Below are positions 1 through 8,436 of a stretch of DNA of 64,000 nt, piece by piece. Origin of the DNA: Acetobacter indonesiensis (lineage in GTDB: Bacteria > Pseudomonadota > Alphaproteobacteria > Acetobacterales > Acetobacteraceae); NCBI RefSeq assembly GCF_000963945.1, contig NZ_BAMW01000006.1, forward strand, positions 124,001-188,000, given 5' to 3'. Positions within the stretch are counted from its first letter, which is position 1; each line of letters opens with the position of its first letter. The translations under genes were made by a program, and so were the position numbers. A model generated the notes under the pieces. It was not told where the DNA came from. It did not search any database and saw only the letters and a list, made by a program, of their open reading frames with translations.

Positions 1-1235
1 TGCAAACGGTCAGAAGCATTATTGGAGCCGAGTTTGACTTCCTGAGAAAAGAAGTTTGTCTGATTGTTACGATACATATTGCCATACGCACCAACGGTGT
101 TGGTCTGGTTCGACAGTTCATGTTCGTCAATCATTTCATAGGCGCTGACGCTGGTCAGTCTGGCCCATGAAAAATCTTTTGTGAAACGCACATTCGCGCC
201 CCAGAACAGGTTGTCTTCCCGTGGTTTCTGGTTTTTGGCGTTAAGACCAATCGCATCGGCAAACTGTTGGCTTAGGCCCCAGTTGGTTGCCATGATATCG
301 TTTCTGTTGTTCGCAATACCGTAGCTGTTTGTCATGATCGCACCGGCAGGTGCGTCAGATTGATCTGTTGTCCAGTGGCCACCAATATCCAGCCGGGTTG
401 TGTCGTCAATCTGCCAACGCAGTTTGCCGCGTAAAGCGCCCAGATCCGCGTTGCCAAAACCTTTGCCCTGACTGTTGTGCTGAAAACCCCCGCCTGTCAG
501 GGATTGCCCGGAAAGACGGTAGGATAAGGATTTGCCAATGGGGCCGGAAATATAGCCTTCAACACGGTTGCGGCCATAGCTGGCAATATCTTCCGTCAGC
601 CCGGCATGGAATGTGCGTGTGGGGTCGGCTGTGCGGAAGTTGATTTCGCCACCTGTGGTCACCTGTCCATGGCTCAACCCGGACTGGCCGGGGCTGACAG
701 TGACACTATCCATGTCAAACAGGATGCCGGTTGTCATGATGCTGACAGGCATTGCAACGTCATCAACATACGGCATGACGGAGGGGAGGTTGTTTTGCGT
801 CAGGTCGGCCATGCCCACCCCACGCAGCGCGAAGTTTAACCCGGCGGAGCCATTGGATGGCTGCACCGTCAGGCTGGGTGCAACACGGATCAGATCTGTC
901 ATCTGCCGCACATTTTTTTCCTGAAGATCCTTACCGGTCAGGCGCGTTGCGGAATCTGGCATATGTTGCTGGTTGCGAAAGGGATCACGCCGGATGCTAA
1001 CCTGCACATCCTCCCCCTGAGAGGATGTCAGTGGCCCGGTGCTGCGCCGCGAACGGCTTGTTTTTTTCACACCTTGAACAGCAGCCTTTTTAGAATGCGA
1101 AGGCGCATGATGTGATGCAGAGGAGTGCGCCGGGGCCGTTGCGGCCAGACTGTCAAACACAGGTGCGCTGATCAGGCAGGAACAGGATAGGACAAGTTTC
1201 AGGCATAGCTTGGGCGTTGGCGCACGAAAGGACAT
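1..1235 (-). CDS. TonB-dependent receptor, N-terminal part (cut by window edge)
   Basis: Outer-membrane, TonB-energised receptor for an unknown ligand. The minus-strand frame is open from an ATG at 1235 to the window edge (411 complete codons), so the C-terminal barrel is missing. The N-terminus has a signal-peptide-like stretch, then a Ser/Ala/His/Lys-rich linker, then a plug domain starting near residue 85 with the typical LTGKDLQEKNV segment and an LRGVGMADLTQNN motif. A GAGG sequence lies just upstream of the ATG. It is a paralogue of the receptor at 14976-17300, which has LRGAGFNDFTQNN and the same DDVA motif at the equivalent place. TonB-receptor identity is secure; the substrate is not known. 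Confidence 0.88.
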   Translation of the reverse strand, partial: MSFRAPTPKLCLKLVLSCSCLISAPVFDSLAATAPAHSSASHHAPSHSKKAAVQGVKKTSRSRRSTGPLTSSQGEDVQVSIRRDPFRNQQHMPDSATRLTGKDLQEKNVRQMTDLIRVAPSLTVQPSNGSAGLNFALRGVGMADLTQNNLPSVMPYVDDVAMPVSIMTTGILFDMDSVTVSPGQSGLSHGQVTTGGEINFRTADPTRTFHAGLTEDIASYGRNRVEGYISGPIGKSLSYRLSGQSLTGGGFQHNSQGKGFGNADLGALRGKLRWQIDDTTRLDIGGHWTTDQSDAPAGAIMTNSYGIANNRNDIMATNWGLSQQFADAIGLNAKNQKPREDNLFWGANVRFTKDFSWARLTSVSAYEMIDEHELSNQTNTVGAYGNMYRNNQTNFFSQEVKLGSNNASDRL

Positions 1236-1299
1236 CGTAAACCTCGGGGAGAAAGGGAAGGTATGGAGGAGAGTGTGGGTTAAACGGCGGGGCTACATG

Positions 1300-2640
1300 T
1301 TATTCACCCGCGGTTTCGTCTTGGATTGGTCTAGTCAGGATTTCAGGTGCGTTATTTGTGCGGGCAGTTTTTGTTGTGACGTTTGAAAGCGTTGCGAGAA
1401 CCTGTGTCTGGTTGATGTCTTTTTCCCATGTTGCCACCACGACTGCCGCGGCACAGTTTCCGACAATATTGCCAAAAGCGCGGGCAATGCCGACAAACCA
1501 GTCAACAGAAACAAGAAGCACAAGCCCCACAGTCGGAATATCGGGAACAAGAGACAGGGTTGCCGCAAGAATAACAATGGCGACCCCGGGTACCCCATGT
1601 GCCCCCTTAGACGTCAGAAGAGCCATGCCGATAACCAGCAGCAGTTGCGGCCAGCTTAGGCTGACATGCGCGACCTGCGCTAAAAACACGATGGACAGAC
1701 CAAGATAAATGGAAAGCGCATCCAGATTGAAGGAGTAACCTGCCGGGATCACAATCCCCACGGTTTTGCGCCCGACCCCCATATCAATCAGTTTTTGCAT
1801 AATCTGGGGAAGCACGGCGTCGGATGATGTTGTGGCCAGCACAATGCTCATTTCTTCACGCAGATAAAGCAGCAGCGTGATGATGTTGATTTTGCAGTAC
1901 CAGCGTAACAGGCCACCTAGAATAACAAAAACAAACAGAATGACAGCCAGAAAATAGACGAACAGGAAGCGCAGCAGCGGTTCAATAGACCCAATGCCGT
2001 AATGGCTAATGGTGTAGCTGATGCCGCCAAATACGCCCAACGGTGCAAACCGTACAATAATGCCCATGACACGGAAAAATACAGTGCTTAATCCATCTAT
2101 CAGGCGAGAAACCGGGGCAGCCTGCTCGCCAGCCAGCAGCAAGGCACACCCGAAAATAAGGGCAAAGACCAGAACCTGCATTACGTCATTATGGGCAAAC
2201 GCATCCATTGGGTTTTTGGGGATGAGGTGCAGGATAAAGGCCTCTACCCCTCCAGTTTTGAGGGAGGAGGCTTGTTGGTGAAAAACCTGTGTTGCCTGCG
2301 CACTTTCCTGCGGGGGCAGGGCAAGGCCGGTGCCGGGATGCACTATAACGGCAGCCAGCAACCCGAACCCCAGCGCAACCGATGTCATGATTTCAAAATA
2401 CAGAAGTGCTTTGGCCCCCAGCCGCCCCACTGTGCGGATGTTGCCTGCCCCCTGCATGCCCTGCACAATGACGCAAAACACCAAAGGTGCGACAATCATG
2501 GAAATCAGTTTAAGAAAAATATCGCTTAGAATCTTGAAGTGTTCAGACGCGTGAGGCACGAAAACGCCTGCCATAATGCCCAGAAGCGTCATGAGCACAA
2601 TCTGCATGAACAGAGAACGTGGTGACAGGACAGATCTCAT
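1300..2640 (-). CDS. Dicarboxylate/cation symporter, DctA-like (DAACS family)
   Basis: Inner-membrane secondary transporter of the dicarboxylate/amino acid:cation symporter family, 446 residues, the usual length. Diagnostic segments are a serine-rich re-entrant loop ending TTSSDAVLP, the GYSFNLDALSIY stretch (GYSFNLDGTAIY in classic DctA), LLTSKGAHGVPG, and DWFVGIARAFGNIVGN near the end. The changes at these substrate-site motifs (ALS for GTA, HGVPG for AGVTG) mean a C4-dicarboxylate substrate is only a family-level guess. It is divergent from the GntR/FCD regulator at 2986, with palindromic operator-like sites between them, so the regulator is a good candidate to control this transporter. 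No strong ribosome binding site is visible before the ATG at 2640; ATG codons slightly inside are possible. Confidence 0.85.
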   Translation of the reverse strand: MRSVLSPRSLFMQIVLMTLLGIMAGVFVPHASEHFKILSDIFLKLISMIVAPLVFCVIVQGMQGAGNIRTVGRLGAKALLYFEIMTSVALGFGLLAAVIVHPGTGLALPPQESAQATQVFHQQASSLKTGGVEAFILHLIPKNPMDAFAHNDVMQVLVFALIFGCALLLAGEQAAPVSRLIDGLSTVFFRVMGIIVRFAPLGVFGGISYTISHYGIGSIEPLLRFLFVYFLAVILFVFVILGGLLRWYCKINIITLLLYLREEMSIVLATTSSDAVLPQIMQKLIDMGVGRKTVGIVIPAGYSFNLDALSIYLGLSIVFLAQVAHVSLSWPQLLLVIGMALLTSKGAHGVPGVAIVILAATLSLVPDIPTVGLVLLVSVDWFVGIARAFGNIVGNCAAAVVVATWEKDINQTQVLATLSNVTTKTARTNNAPEILTRPIQDETAGE

Positions 2641-2722
2641 TGCGGGCGGACAACTGGCAGACGACGACCACTGACGGTGTGGCGCAACATGGGGAGTATG
2701 TCAGTCTTGGTCATGGGAACGC

Positions 2723-2734
2723 CTTGCATACAAG
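2723..2734. promoter_or_regulatory. Candidate GntR-family operator, copy 1
   Basis: CTTGCATACAAG: perfect CTTG/CAAG arms around a 4-bp centre, similar in size and symmetry to GntR-family operators. An identical copy starts 46 bp downstream. Position between a GntR regulator and a transporter supports an operator role; binding is inferred. Confidence 0.55.
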
Positions 2735-2768
2735 AACCTTATAAAACGTAACATAACTGAAATTATTT

Positions 2769-2780
2769 CTTGCATACAAG
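2769..2780. promoter_or_regulatory. Candidate GntR-family operator, copy 2
   Basis: Identical CTTGCATACAAG to the copy at 2723-2734, same orientation. Exact repetition of a 12-mer within 60 bp of intergenic DNA is unlikely by chance. Confidence 0.55.
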
Positions 2781-2985
2781 GAAAAAATGATCTGTTTCCG
2801 CAACAAGGTAATACGTGACAGCCCTTCTGTATCCTTCCAGTCAGTCCACGATTTCTAACTGGTTCATAACACAGGAAAAATTAACGATAGCCGTACGGTA
2901 TGCTGCTATAATTTTTTAGGGGATGCTCTTATAAAAGCACGGTATCAGGCTTGTCTTGCATGAAGAAAGCGGTCCATAAATCGGC

Positions 2986-3687
2986 ATGACCAAGTCGTTA
3001 GAACCCGTTTCACAGCATCAGCCGAATGTGATTGAAGACCGCATCATCTATGCGGCTCTGTCTGGCTATATTGCCCCCGGTGAACGGCTGGGTGAAAAGG
3101 AACTGTCAGAGATTTTCAATGTGTCACGCACTTTGGTGCGTGAGGCGATGATCAGGCTACAGGCGCGCGGCATTGTAGAAGTCATGTCGCGCCGGGGCTG
3201 GTTTGTGATCGAACCGACCGTTGAAGAAGCGCGTGATACCATCAACGCGCGCCGTGCGCTTGAGGTCGGTATGATCGCGACCTTGGACAAAGTGACGCCC
3301 GAGAAAATCGCGATTTTACGTCAGCATGTTCAGGCGGAAGAACAGGCGCTTGCAGAAGATGACAGGGCAAGGCGGAGTTATCTGTTAGGGCATTTTCATG
3401 TGTGTCTGGCCGAGACGATTGGCAACCCTGTTCTGGGCTCCATCCTTCAGGATCTGACAACCCGTACCGTGCTGATTGCTGCGCTTTATCAGTCCACACA
3501 TGATGCGCATGAATCCTGTGCCGAACACAGCCAGATTATTGATGCCCTTGAAGCGAATGATGCAACCGAGGCCGCCCGTCTGATGGATGAGCATCTGCGT
3601 CATGTTGAAAAAGCCCTGAACTACCGTGAAGGGGCAAGCCGGATGGAAAATCTGAAAGCGGCGCTGAGAACAGGGCCTGCTCTTTAA
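2986..3687 (+). CDS. GntR-family transcriptional regulator, FCD subfamily
   Basis: DNA-binding regulator of 233 residues, the usual FCD length. Residues about 15-80 form the winged helix-turn-helix, including YIAPGERLGEKELSEIFNVS and SRTLVREAMIRLQARGIVE. Residues about 85-225 form the all-helical FCD effector domain, with the histidines of its metal or ligand pocket in LGHFHVCLAE, EHSQIID and MDEHLRHVE. The ligand is normally a small carboxylate, which fits the divergent dicarboxylate-symporter gene. Repeated CTTG-N4-CAAG palindromes in the shared upstream region are its likely operators, and a half-like copy close to its own start suggests autoregulation. Ligand and targets are inferred. Confidence 0.9.
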   Translation: MTKSLEPVSQHQPNVIEDRIIYAALSGYIAPGERLGEKELSEIFNVSRTLVREAMIRLQARGIVEVMSRRGWFVIEPTVEEARDTINARRALEVGMIATLDKVTPEKIAILRQHVQAEEQALAEDDRARRSYLLGHFHVCLAETIGNPVLGSILQDLTTRTVLIAALYQSTHDAHESCAEHSQIIDALEANDATEAARLMDEHLRHVEKALNYREGASRMENLKAALRTGPAL

Positions 3688-3769
3688 TCGGGGAGTAACG
3701 CACCAGATGCATGGCGTGTGCGCAGTGTCATGACTGACAAATGCGGCATTCACGCGCATACTGGCGCTT

Positions 3770-5281
3770 ATGACAACGCATCCTACCGTGCAGCCCGTAG
3801 GGGCTACCCCCGCACCCACACGTGACCCGCACTTTCTGACTAGGGCCGAACGCTACGCCAAAGGTGCAGATCTACGGCGCAGTGTGCGTCGGGCGATGCA
3901 GGCGGATTGGACGGTGCCCACCAATCGGGTTGATCCGGTTTCCATTTTGGTGGAGCAGGGGCAGCATCGCATCGCCAGTCTGTTGCCAGTGCGCTACGAA
4001 CGCATGAAGGCTTCGCCTTTTGCGTTTTTACGCGGTGCAGCCGCTGTCATGGCTGCCGATCTGGCGCACACACCAACAACAGGGCTGACTGTGCAGGCCT
4101 GTGGTGATTGTCATCTGGCGAACTTTGGCAGTTATGCCTCGCCGGAAGGGCTGCCTGTTTTTGATATTAATGATTTTGATGAAACGTACCGCGCCCCATT
4201 TGAATGGGACGTCAAACGTCTGGGGACGTCACTGGTGCTGGCGGGGGAAGAAACAGGGCTTTCTGCCAAGGCGACCCGTGCTCTGGCTGAAGAAATGGCC
4301 CTGACATATGGCAGCCAGATGACGCGGCTTGCCGCCCTGACACCGTTGCAGGTGTGGCTTGACCGGGTCGATCTGATGGACGCGATTGCCCATTTTGGGG
4401 ACAAGAAAGTGCGGGCGCGGATTGAGGCCGCCTTAGCCAAAAGACTGGATAGTGCCAGTAAACATTTTGGTCTGGTGGCGGATGATATCGAAGCCCCCAG
4501 CCTGCGCGAACACCCCCCTCTGGTTGTCCGTTTGCCCGCACAGGAAGACGCCATTCGGCATGCTTTTGCCCGATATTGTGAGACCCAACCGGCTGAACGG
4601 CTGGCGTTGCTGAACCGGTATCGTCTGCGGGATGTAATTTTCAAAGTTGTGGGGGTGGGCAGCGTCGGGACTTTCTGTGCCATTGGGCTGTTTGCCACGC
4701 CCGATGGGGACGTTCTGCTGTTGCAGATTAAGGAAGCCCAGACATCTGTTCTGGCTCCTTTTGTGCCTGCTGCGCCGCATTACATCAATCAGGGTGAACG
4801 CGTGGTGACTGGCCAACGTATGATGCAGGCTGTTTCAGATGCTTTTCTGGGCTGGACGCATAGCGATGGCACTGCGGCATCCGGTGTATCGCCTGATGTT
4901 GGGGCATCTGCGGCAACTACGGCCCAAGCGTCCCTTTCGCATGAGGCATCTTCTACGCCCAAAGTAAGTGTGGCTGATTTAAGTGGCACAGATCGGCAGT
5001 TCTATGTGCGGCGCGTGAAAGATCAACGGCTCGCGGCCATCGGGGCTGACTTCGCGCAGGAAGGGCTTGCAGATTATGCCCGGCTATGTGGTCGGGTGTT
5101 GGCGCGTGCTCATGCGCGGTCAGGCGATGTTGCGGCTATTGCAGGATATATCGGCAAAGGAAGCGCGTTTGCTGATGGGATAGCGGATTTTTCAACCGCT
5201 TATGCGGCCCAAACTCATAAAGATTGGAGCACGTTTACCACTGCTCTGAAAAAAGGTGGTTTGGGGGCAGTCTCTGCTTGA
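3770..5281 (+). CDS. DUF2252 family protein
   Basis: Cytosolic protein of 503 residues belonging to DUF2252, which is distantly related to the protein-kinase/aminoglycoside phosphotransferase fold; its function is unknown. Recognisable segments are PFAFLRGAAAVMAADL (about residues 84-99), CGDCHLANFGSY, and FDINDFDETYRAPFEWDVKRL, the family core that resembles a catalytic loop (H.xN and DFD). Residues about 360-405 are an Ala/Ser/Thr-rich insertion. A short gap separates it from the upstream regulator gene, but co-transcription cannot be judged. Family assignment is firm, activity unknown. Confidence 0.85.
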   Translation: MTTHPTVQPVGATPAPTRDPHFLTRAERYAKGADLRRSVRRAMQADWTVPTNRVDPVSILVEQGQHRIASLLPVRYERMKASPFAFLRGAAAVMAADLAHTPTTGLTVQACGDCHLANFGSYASPEGLPVFDINDFDETYRAPFEWDVKRLGTSLVLAGEETGLSAKATRALAEEMALTYGSQMTRLAALTPLQVWLDRVDLMDAIAHFGDKKVRARIEAALAKRLDSASKHFGLVADDIEAPSLREHPPLVVRLPAQEDAIRHAFARYCETQPAERLALLNRYRLRDVIFKVVGVGSVGTFCAIGLFATPDGDVLLLQIKEAQTSVLAPFVPAAPHYINQGERVVTGQRMMQAVSDAFLGWTHSDGTAASGVSPDVGASAATTAQASLSHEASSTPKVSVADLSGTDRQFYVRRVKDQRLAAIGADFAQEGLADYARLCGRVLARAHARSGDVAAIAGYIGKGSAFADGIADFSTAYAAQTHKDWSTFTTALKKGGLGAVSA

Positions 5282-5394
5282 AAGGTATGGCGTTTCGTTG
5301 GTCAGCTTTTTGCCCACCGCTTCTCTGTTGGGCATACGCGTTACGTTATCGCGGTAAATCAAAGTAAGCCTTTTAAATAGACGCGAACGAAAGA

Positions 5395-5425
5395 CCTGAT
5401 CCGCCAGATTTAGTGGCGGATCAGG
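5395..5425 (-). terminator. Strong hairpin at the end of the dehydrogenase-TonB operon
   Basis: Perfect 12-bp stem (CCTGATCCGCCA with its complement) and 7-nt loop, overlapping the stop codon of the TonB-like gene at 5410. On the minus strand it is followed only by a weak T-rich stretch, so it may terminate or stabilise the mRNA end. Confidence 0.6.
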
Positions 5426-6564
5426 ATATAATTGATTGTCAGGTCAATATCGAAGTGGTTGCCCTTCATATCGGGCGGCACAGGCGGCAGTTGCGCACCG
5501 TGGAACATCCCGGATGTTGCGGCATCCAGATAATACGACCCGGCAGACCCTGTCTGGTAAACGGATTTCACCCGCCCCGTGCGGTCCAGCACCACATGCA
5601 CTGATGATGCGCCTTCTTCACCATTTCGGGCGGCTTCTTCAGGGTAGTACATATGGCGCATGATCCAGGCGTTGATTTCCTGCCCGTAATCATCACTCAC
5701 GCCACGTACGGACGCGCGGGAAGTATAATGCGCGTTGATAGCCCCGTTTTCGACAACCGGCCCAACGGACAGATCAATCGGGCCACCAGAACCACCCGGT
5801 CTGCCGTGCCTGTGTCGGCGGGGGGCCGGGGCTTCGTTGAATGACAGGTCCATCGGATTATCAAACGGTGACGCCGCGTGCCGGTTGGCGTTGGTGGGCG
5901 ATTTGGGGCGAGGCACAGGGCGCGGTTTGGCGGCGGCCTGCGGCTTATGGCCAGAAGGCGGATGGGCCGGTTTGACGGTCTTATGTTCTTCAGGCGTCGG
6001 CTTGGGGAGCCCGTCATCTGATTTTGGCAGTTCAGGTGCGGTTGGCGTGTCTTCAGACGGAACAGCTGGGCCGGGGGCTGCATCTGCCGGGGTAGGCTCC
6101 GCTTGTCCGGCTGTGCTGGGGTTTTTGCCTGAATTGCCTGCACCGGAATCAGGTGACTGAGGGCCAACCATCCCGCTGGTGGCTTGTGGCTGTGCAAAGA
6201 CCATTTCAACAGGTGATGGCTGTGCGCCATCAGGCGTGCCATGTTGCTGATGGTGGGCTGCCTGCCACAACAGGGCCGTCAACAGCGCAAAATGCGCGAA
6301 GAGCGACCCGGTGAGAACAGGCCCCAGCGTCGGCTCTGCATAAACTTCCTTGCGGATAAGGGGGGTCGCTGTGCCTTTGACCCGTTTATAATTGGCAGGA
6401 CGACCAACGGGCGTGGCTGAGGGTTTCAGGCTCTCCCGCTCATCAGACGACAATGAAGAAGAGTGTGCTGATAGCGCAGCGGACGTCCCTATGGGGGCAG
6501 GCGGAACCAGCCGTGGTTCCTGCGCGTCCGGTCTGCGTGAAGAGCGACTGAGCATAGCCTTCAT
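5410..6564 (-). CDS. TonB-like energy transducer protein
   Basis: Inner-membrane-anchored periplasmic protein of 384 residues that would couple the ExbB/ExbD proton motor to outer-membrane receptors. It has an unusually long N-terminal cytoplasmic stretch (about 80 residues), one membrane segment (about 84-104, LTGSLFAHFALLTALLWQA), a long Pro-rich periplasmic linker with KPxPxP stretches, and a C-terminal TonB domain with YPEEAARNGEEGASSVHVVLDRTGRVKS cut into the usual YPEEA and DRTGRV motifs. It ends INYILIRH. The ATG at 6564 is preceded by GGAGGAG about 14 bp upstream. It is the last gene of the dehydrogenase operon and no exbB/exbD lies nearby, which is unusual. Confidence 0.8.
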   Translation of the reverse strand: MKAMLSRSSRRPDAQEPRLVPPAPIGTSAALSAHSSSLSSDERESLKPSATPVGRPANYKRVKGTATPLIRKEVYAEPTLGPVLTGSLFAHFALLTALLWQAAHHQQHGTPDGAQPSPVEMVFAQPQATSGMVGPQSPDSGAGNSGKNPSTAGQAEPTPADAAPGPAVPSEDTPTAPELPKSDDGLPKPTPEEHKTVKPAHPPSGHKPQAAAKPRPVPRPKSPTNANRHAASPFDNPMDLSFNEAPAPRRHRHGRPGGSGGPIDLSVGPVVENGAINAHYTSRASVRGVSDDYGQEINAWIMRHMYYPEEAARNGEEGASSVHVVLDRTGRVKSVYQTGSAGSYYLDAATSGMFHGAQLPPVPPDMKGNHFDIDLTINYILIRH

Positions 6565-6663
6565 GAAGTGCCCGTTCTCTCCTCCGCCCCTATCGGGCAA
6601 CGCTTGGGCCAGTTATTTGGCTGAGTGTGCCATTGCTTGCGCATTGATTCCAGTCTGAACTTT

Positions 6664-8436
6664 CTATTCCGGTCCGGTTGGGCCGGAATGTGTCGTTTCT
6701 GACGTGCCCACATGCGGGGACGGAGCCTGTTGAGGGCTCTGCGCCGCCGGTGGTTCAGCCCCGTTTTCGCTTTCCGGCCTGACATGAGGTGTAGGCAGAG
6801 GAGCTTGTTTTTCCGGTGGTAACGCTGGCGAGGGCGGGGCCGTCTGGGTTTTGGCAGGGCTAAGACGTGCCCGCATATGCCGTACGTCCACATCCGTGAC
6901 AACCGAAGCCTGATTGCCCCACGCATGGCGGATAAAGCTTGCAACGCTGGCAATCTGTTCATCAGTCAGGCGGCCGGCAAAGCCGGGCATGGTGAAGGCA
7001 GACGGGGCATCCTGCGTCCCATGCACGGTTGAACCTTCCAGAATGATGTGAATGACCGAATCCGTAGCCGGGTTCACAACAACCGGGTTATTGGCCAACG
7101 GTGGAAAGACACTGGGATAACCTGCGCCGTTAGACCGATGGCAGGCGGCACAATTATCCAGATAAAGACGTTGCCCCTGTGTCAGCGGCCCGCCAGAACG
7201 AAGGGCTTTGGTTGCCGCTGCATCGGGCTGCCAGGTGGCTTGGTGCGGCTGTGCCGCAGGCAGGCTTTTCAGATAGCGGGCCATGGCGGTCAGGTCCGCT
7301 TCGGTCAGATACTGTGTGCCGTGATGTACGGCGCTATCCATATTACCAAAAGCACTTCCCCGCTGGTTACGGCCCGTTTTCAGGAAAGTGGTAATGTCAG
7401 CCACACTCCATGCGCCCAGCCCGGTCAACGGTTCAGCGCGGAGGGAAGGTGGCGTCCAGCCATCGACCGCTTTGCCGCCAGCCAGATAGGCCGCGCCATT
7501 TTCTGCCGTCAGGGCTTTTTCCTGCATGGCGATGCCGCGTTCAGTGTGGCAGGCTCCACAATGTCCCGGCCCTTCAACCAGATAAGCGCCGCGTGCCAGT
7601 TGTGCGTCTGCAAATGGTCGTTGCGTTGCCTGACGTGCGTTCTGTGGTGAGGGAGCAAACATCCATCGCCATACCGTCAGCGGAAACCGCATGGACAGTG
7701 GCCACGGAATATCATTGGCCTGCACCGGCTGCGCGACAGGTTTTACAGCCTGCATGAAATATACATACAGCGCGTGCAGGTCTGTCTCCGTCATGCGTGC
7801 GTAAGATGGATAGGGCATGGCCGGGTAAAGGCTGGCTCCATCAGGGCGGATACCTTCACGTATTGCCCGTATGAACTGGGCTTCGGTCCATGCGCCAATT
7901 CCATGTGTTTTGTCTGGCGTGATATTCGATGCGTAAAGTGTGCCTATCGGCAGTTCAAAAGCGTAGCCACCCGCATAAGGAGCACTTTCTTTGACGGTAT
8001 GGCACGCTGCGCAATCTGCGGCCGCAGCAACATATTGCCCGCGTTTGATCCACTTCTGCTGCGTTTGTGGCGCAGCATTTCCCCCTGCGTCTTTGCCTGA
8101 TGTACCCAGCGAATTTGTTGCACCGGCTTCCGGCGATATATGGACGGCCCCTTGTGGTGTATGGTCTTGTGTTAGGGGAGGGGGTGCCGCATCGGATGGC
8201 GTCAACTGGTCTTCAGGCTGTGCGGTGCCGGAAGCCGATAGGCCGTCAGAGTGTGAAGGTAATCTCTGAGCCCATGAAGGAGAAATGCCCCCCGCAGCAA
8301 AGCTTAAGGCAACAGCCGGCAGTAGAACATGCGTAACCGTTTTCAGCGGATTATGAATTACGCCCAGCGAAGAATGTATTCCGCTTTTCCTGTGTGAATT
8401 AACGCTCTTTGGAATAGGTGGCTGACGATGTGTCAT
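6664..8436 (-). CDS. Triheme cytochrome c subunit of membrane dehydrogenase
   Basis: Electron-transfer subunit that takes electrons from the FAD subunit and passes them to ubiquinone in the cytoplasmic membrane. 590 residues with an N-terminal export signal ending near SPSWAQ. Three CxxCH haem c sites: C142-H146 (CAACH), C293-H297 (CGACH) and C429-H433 (CAACH). After the third domain comes an 80-residue Pro/Ala/Gln-rich tail, longer than usual for gluconate or sorbitol dehydrogenase cytochromes. The start at 8436 is chosen because its ATG overlaps the stop codon of the upstream FAD-subunit gene (ATGA), showing translational coupling. Family is certain; which sugar acid or polyol is oxidised cannot be read from this subunit. 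Confidence 0.92.
   Translation of the reverse strand: MTHRQPPIPKSVNSHRKSGIHSSLGVIHNPLKTVTHVLLPAVALSFAAGGISPSWAQRLPSHSDGLSASGTAQPEDQLTPSDAAPPPLTQDHTPQGAVHISPEAGATNSLGTSGKDAGGNAAPQTQQKWIKRGQYVAAAADCAACHTVKESAPYAGGYAFELPIGTLYASNITPDKTHGIGAWTEAQFIRAIREGIRPDGASLYPAMPYPSYARMTETDLHALYVYFMQAVKPVAQPVQANDIPWPLSMRFPLTVWRWMFAPSPQNARQATQRPFADAQLARGAYLVEGPGHCGACHTERGIAMQEKALTAENGAAYLAGGKAVDGWTPPSLRAEPLTGLGAWSVADITTFLKTGRNQRGSAFGNMDSAVHHGTQYLTEADLTAMARYLKSLPAAQPHQATWQPDAAATKALRSGGPLTQGQRLYLDNCAACHRSNGAGYPSVFPPLANNPVVVNPATDSVIHIILEGSTVHGTQDAPSAFTMPGFAGRLTDEQIASVASFIRHAWGNQASVVTDVDVRHMRARLSPAKTQTAPPSPALPPEKQAPLPTPHVRPESENGAEPPAAQSPQQAPSPHVGTSETTHSGPTGPE

Larger units (their letters stand above)
2641..2985. 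promoter_or_regulatory. Divergent regulatory region between dctA-like and GntR genes
   Basis: This 345-bp gap has no credible gene. It must hold promoters for both divergent genes. It contains two identical 12-mers (2723-2734 and 2769-2780), each with CTTG/CAAG arms, and a weaker related sequence CTTGCATGAAG at 2955-2965, about 20 bp before the regulator start. The part between roughly 2735 and 2930 is AT-rich. Confidence 0.6.

Noticed and set aside
4132-4698. 188-codon minus-strand frame
   Set aside because: Antisense to the DUF2252 gene, no domain and Arg/Ser-rich shadow composition.
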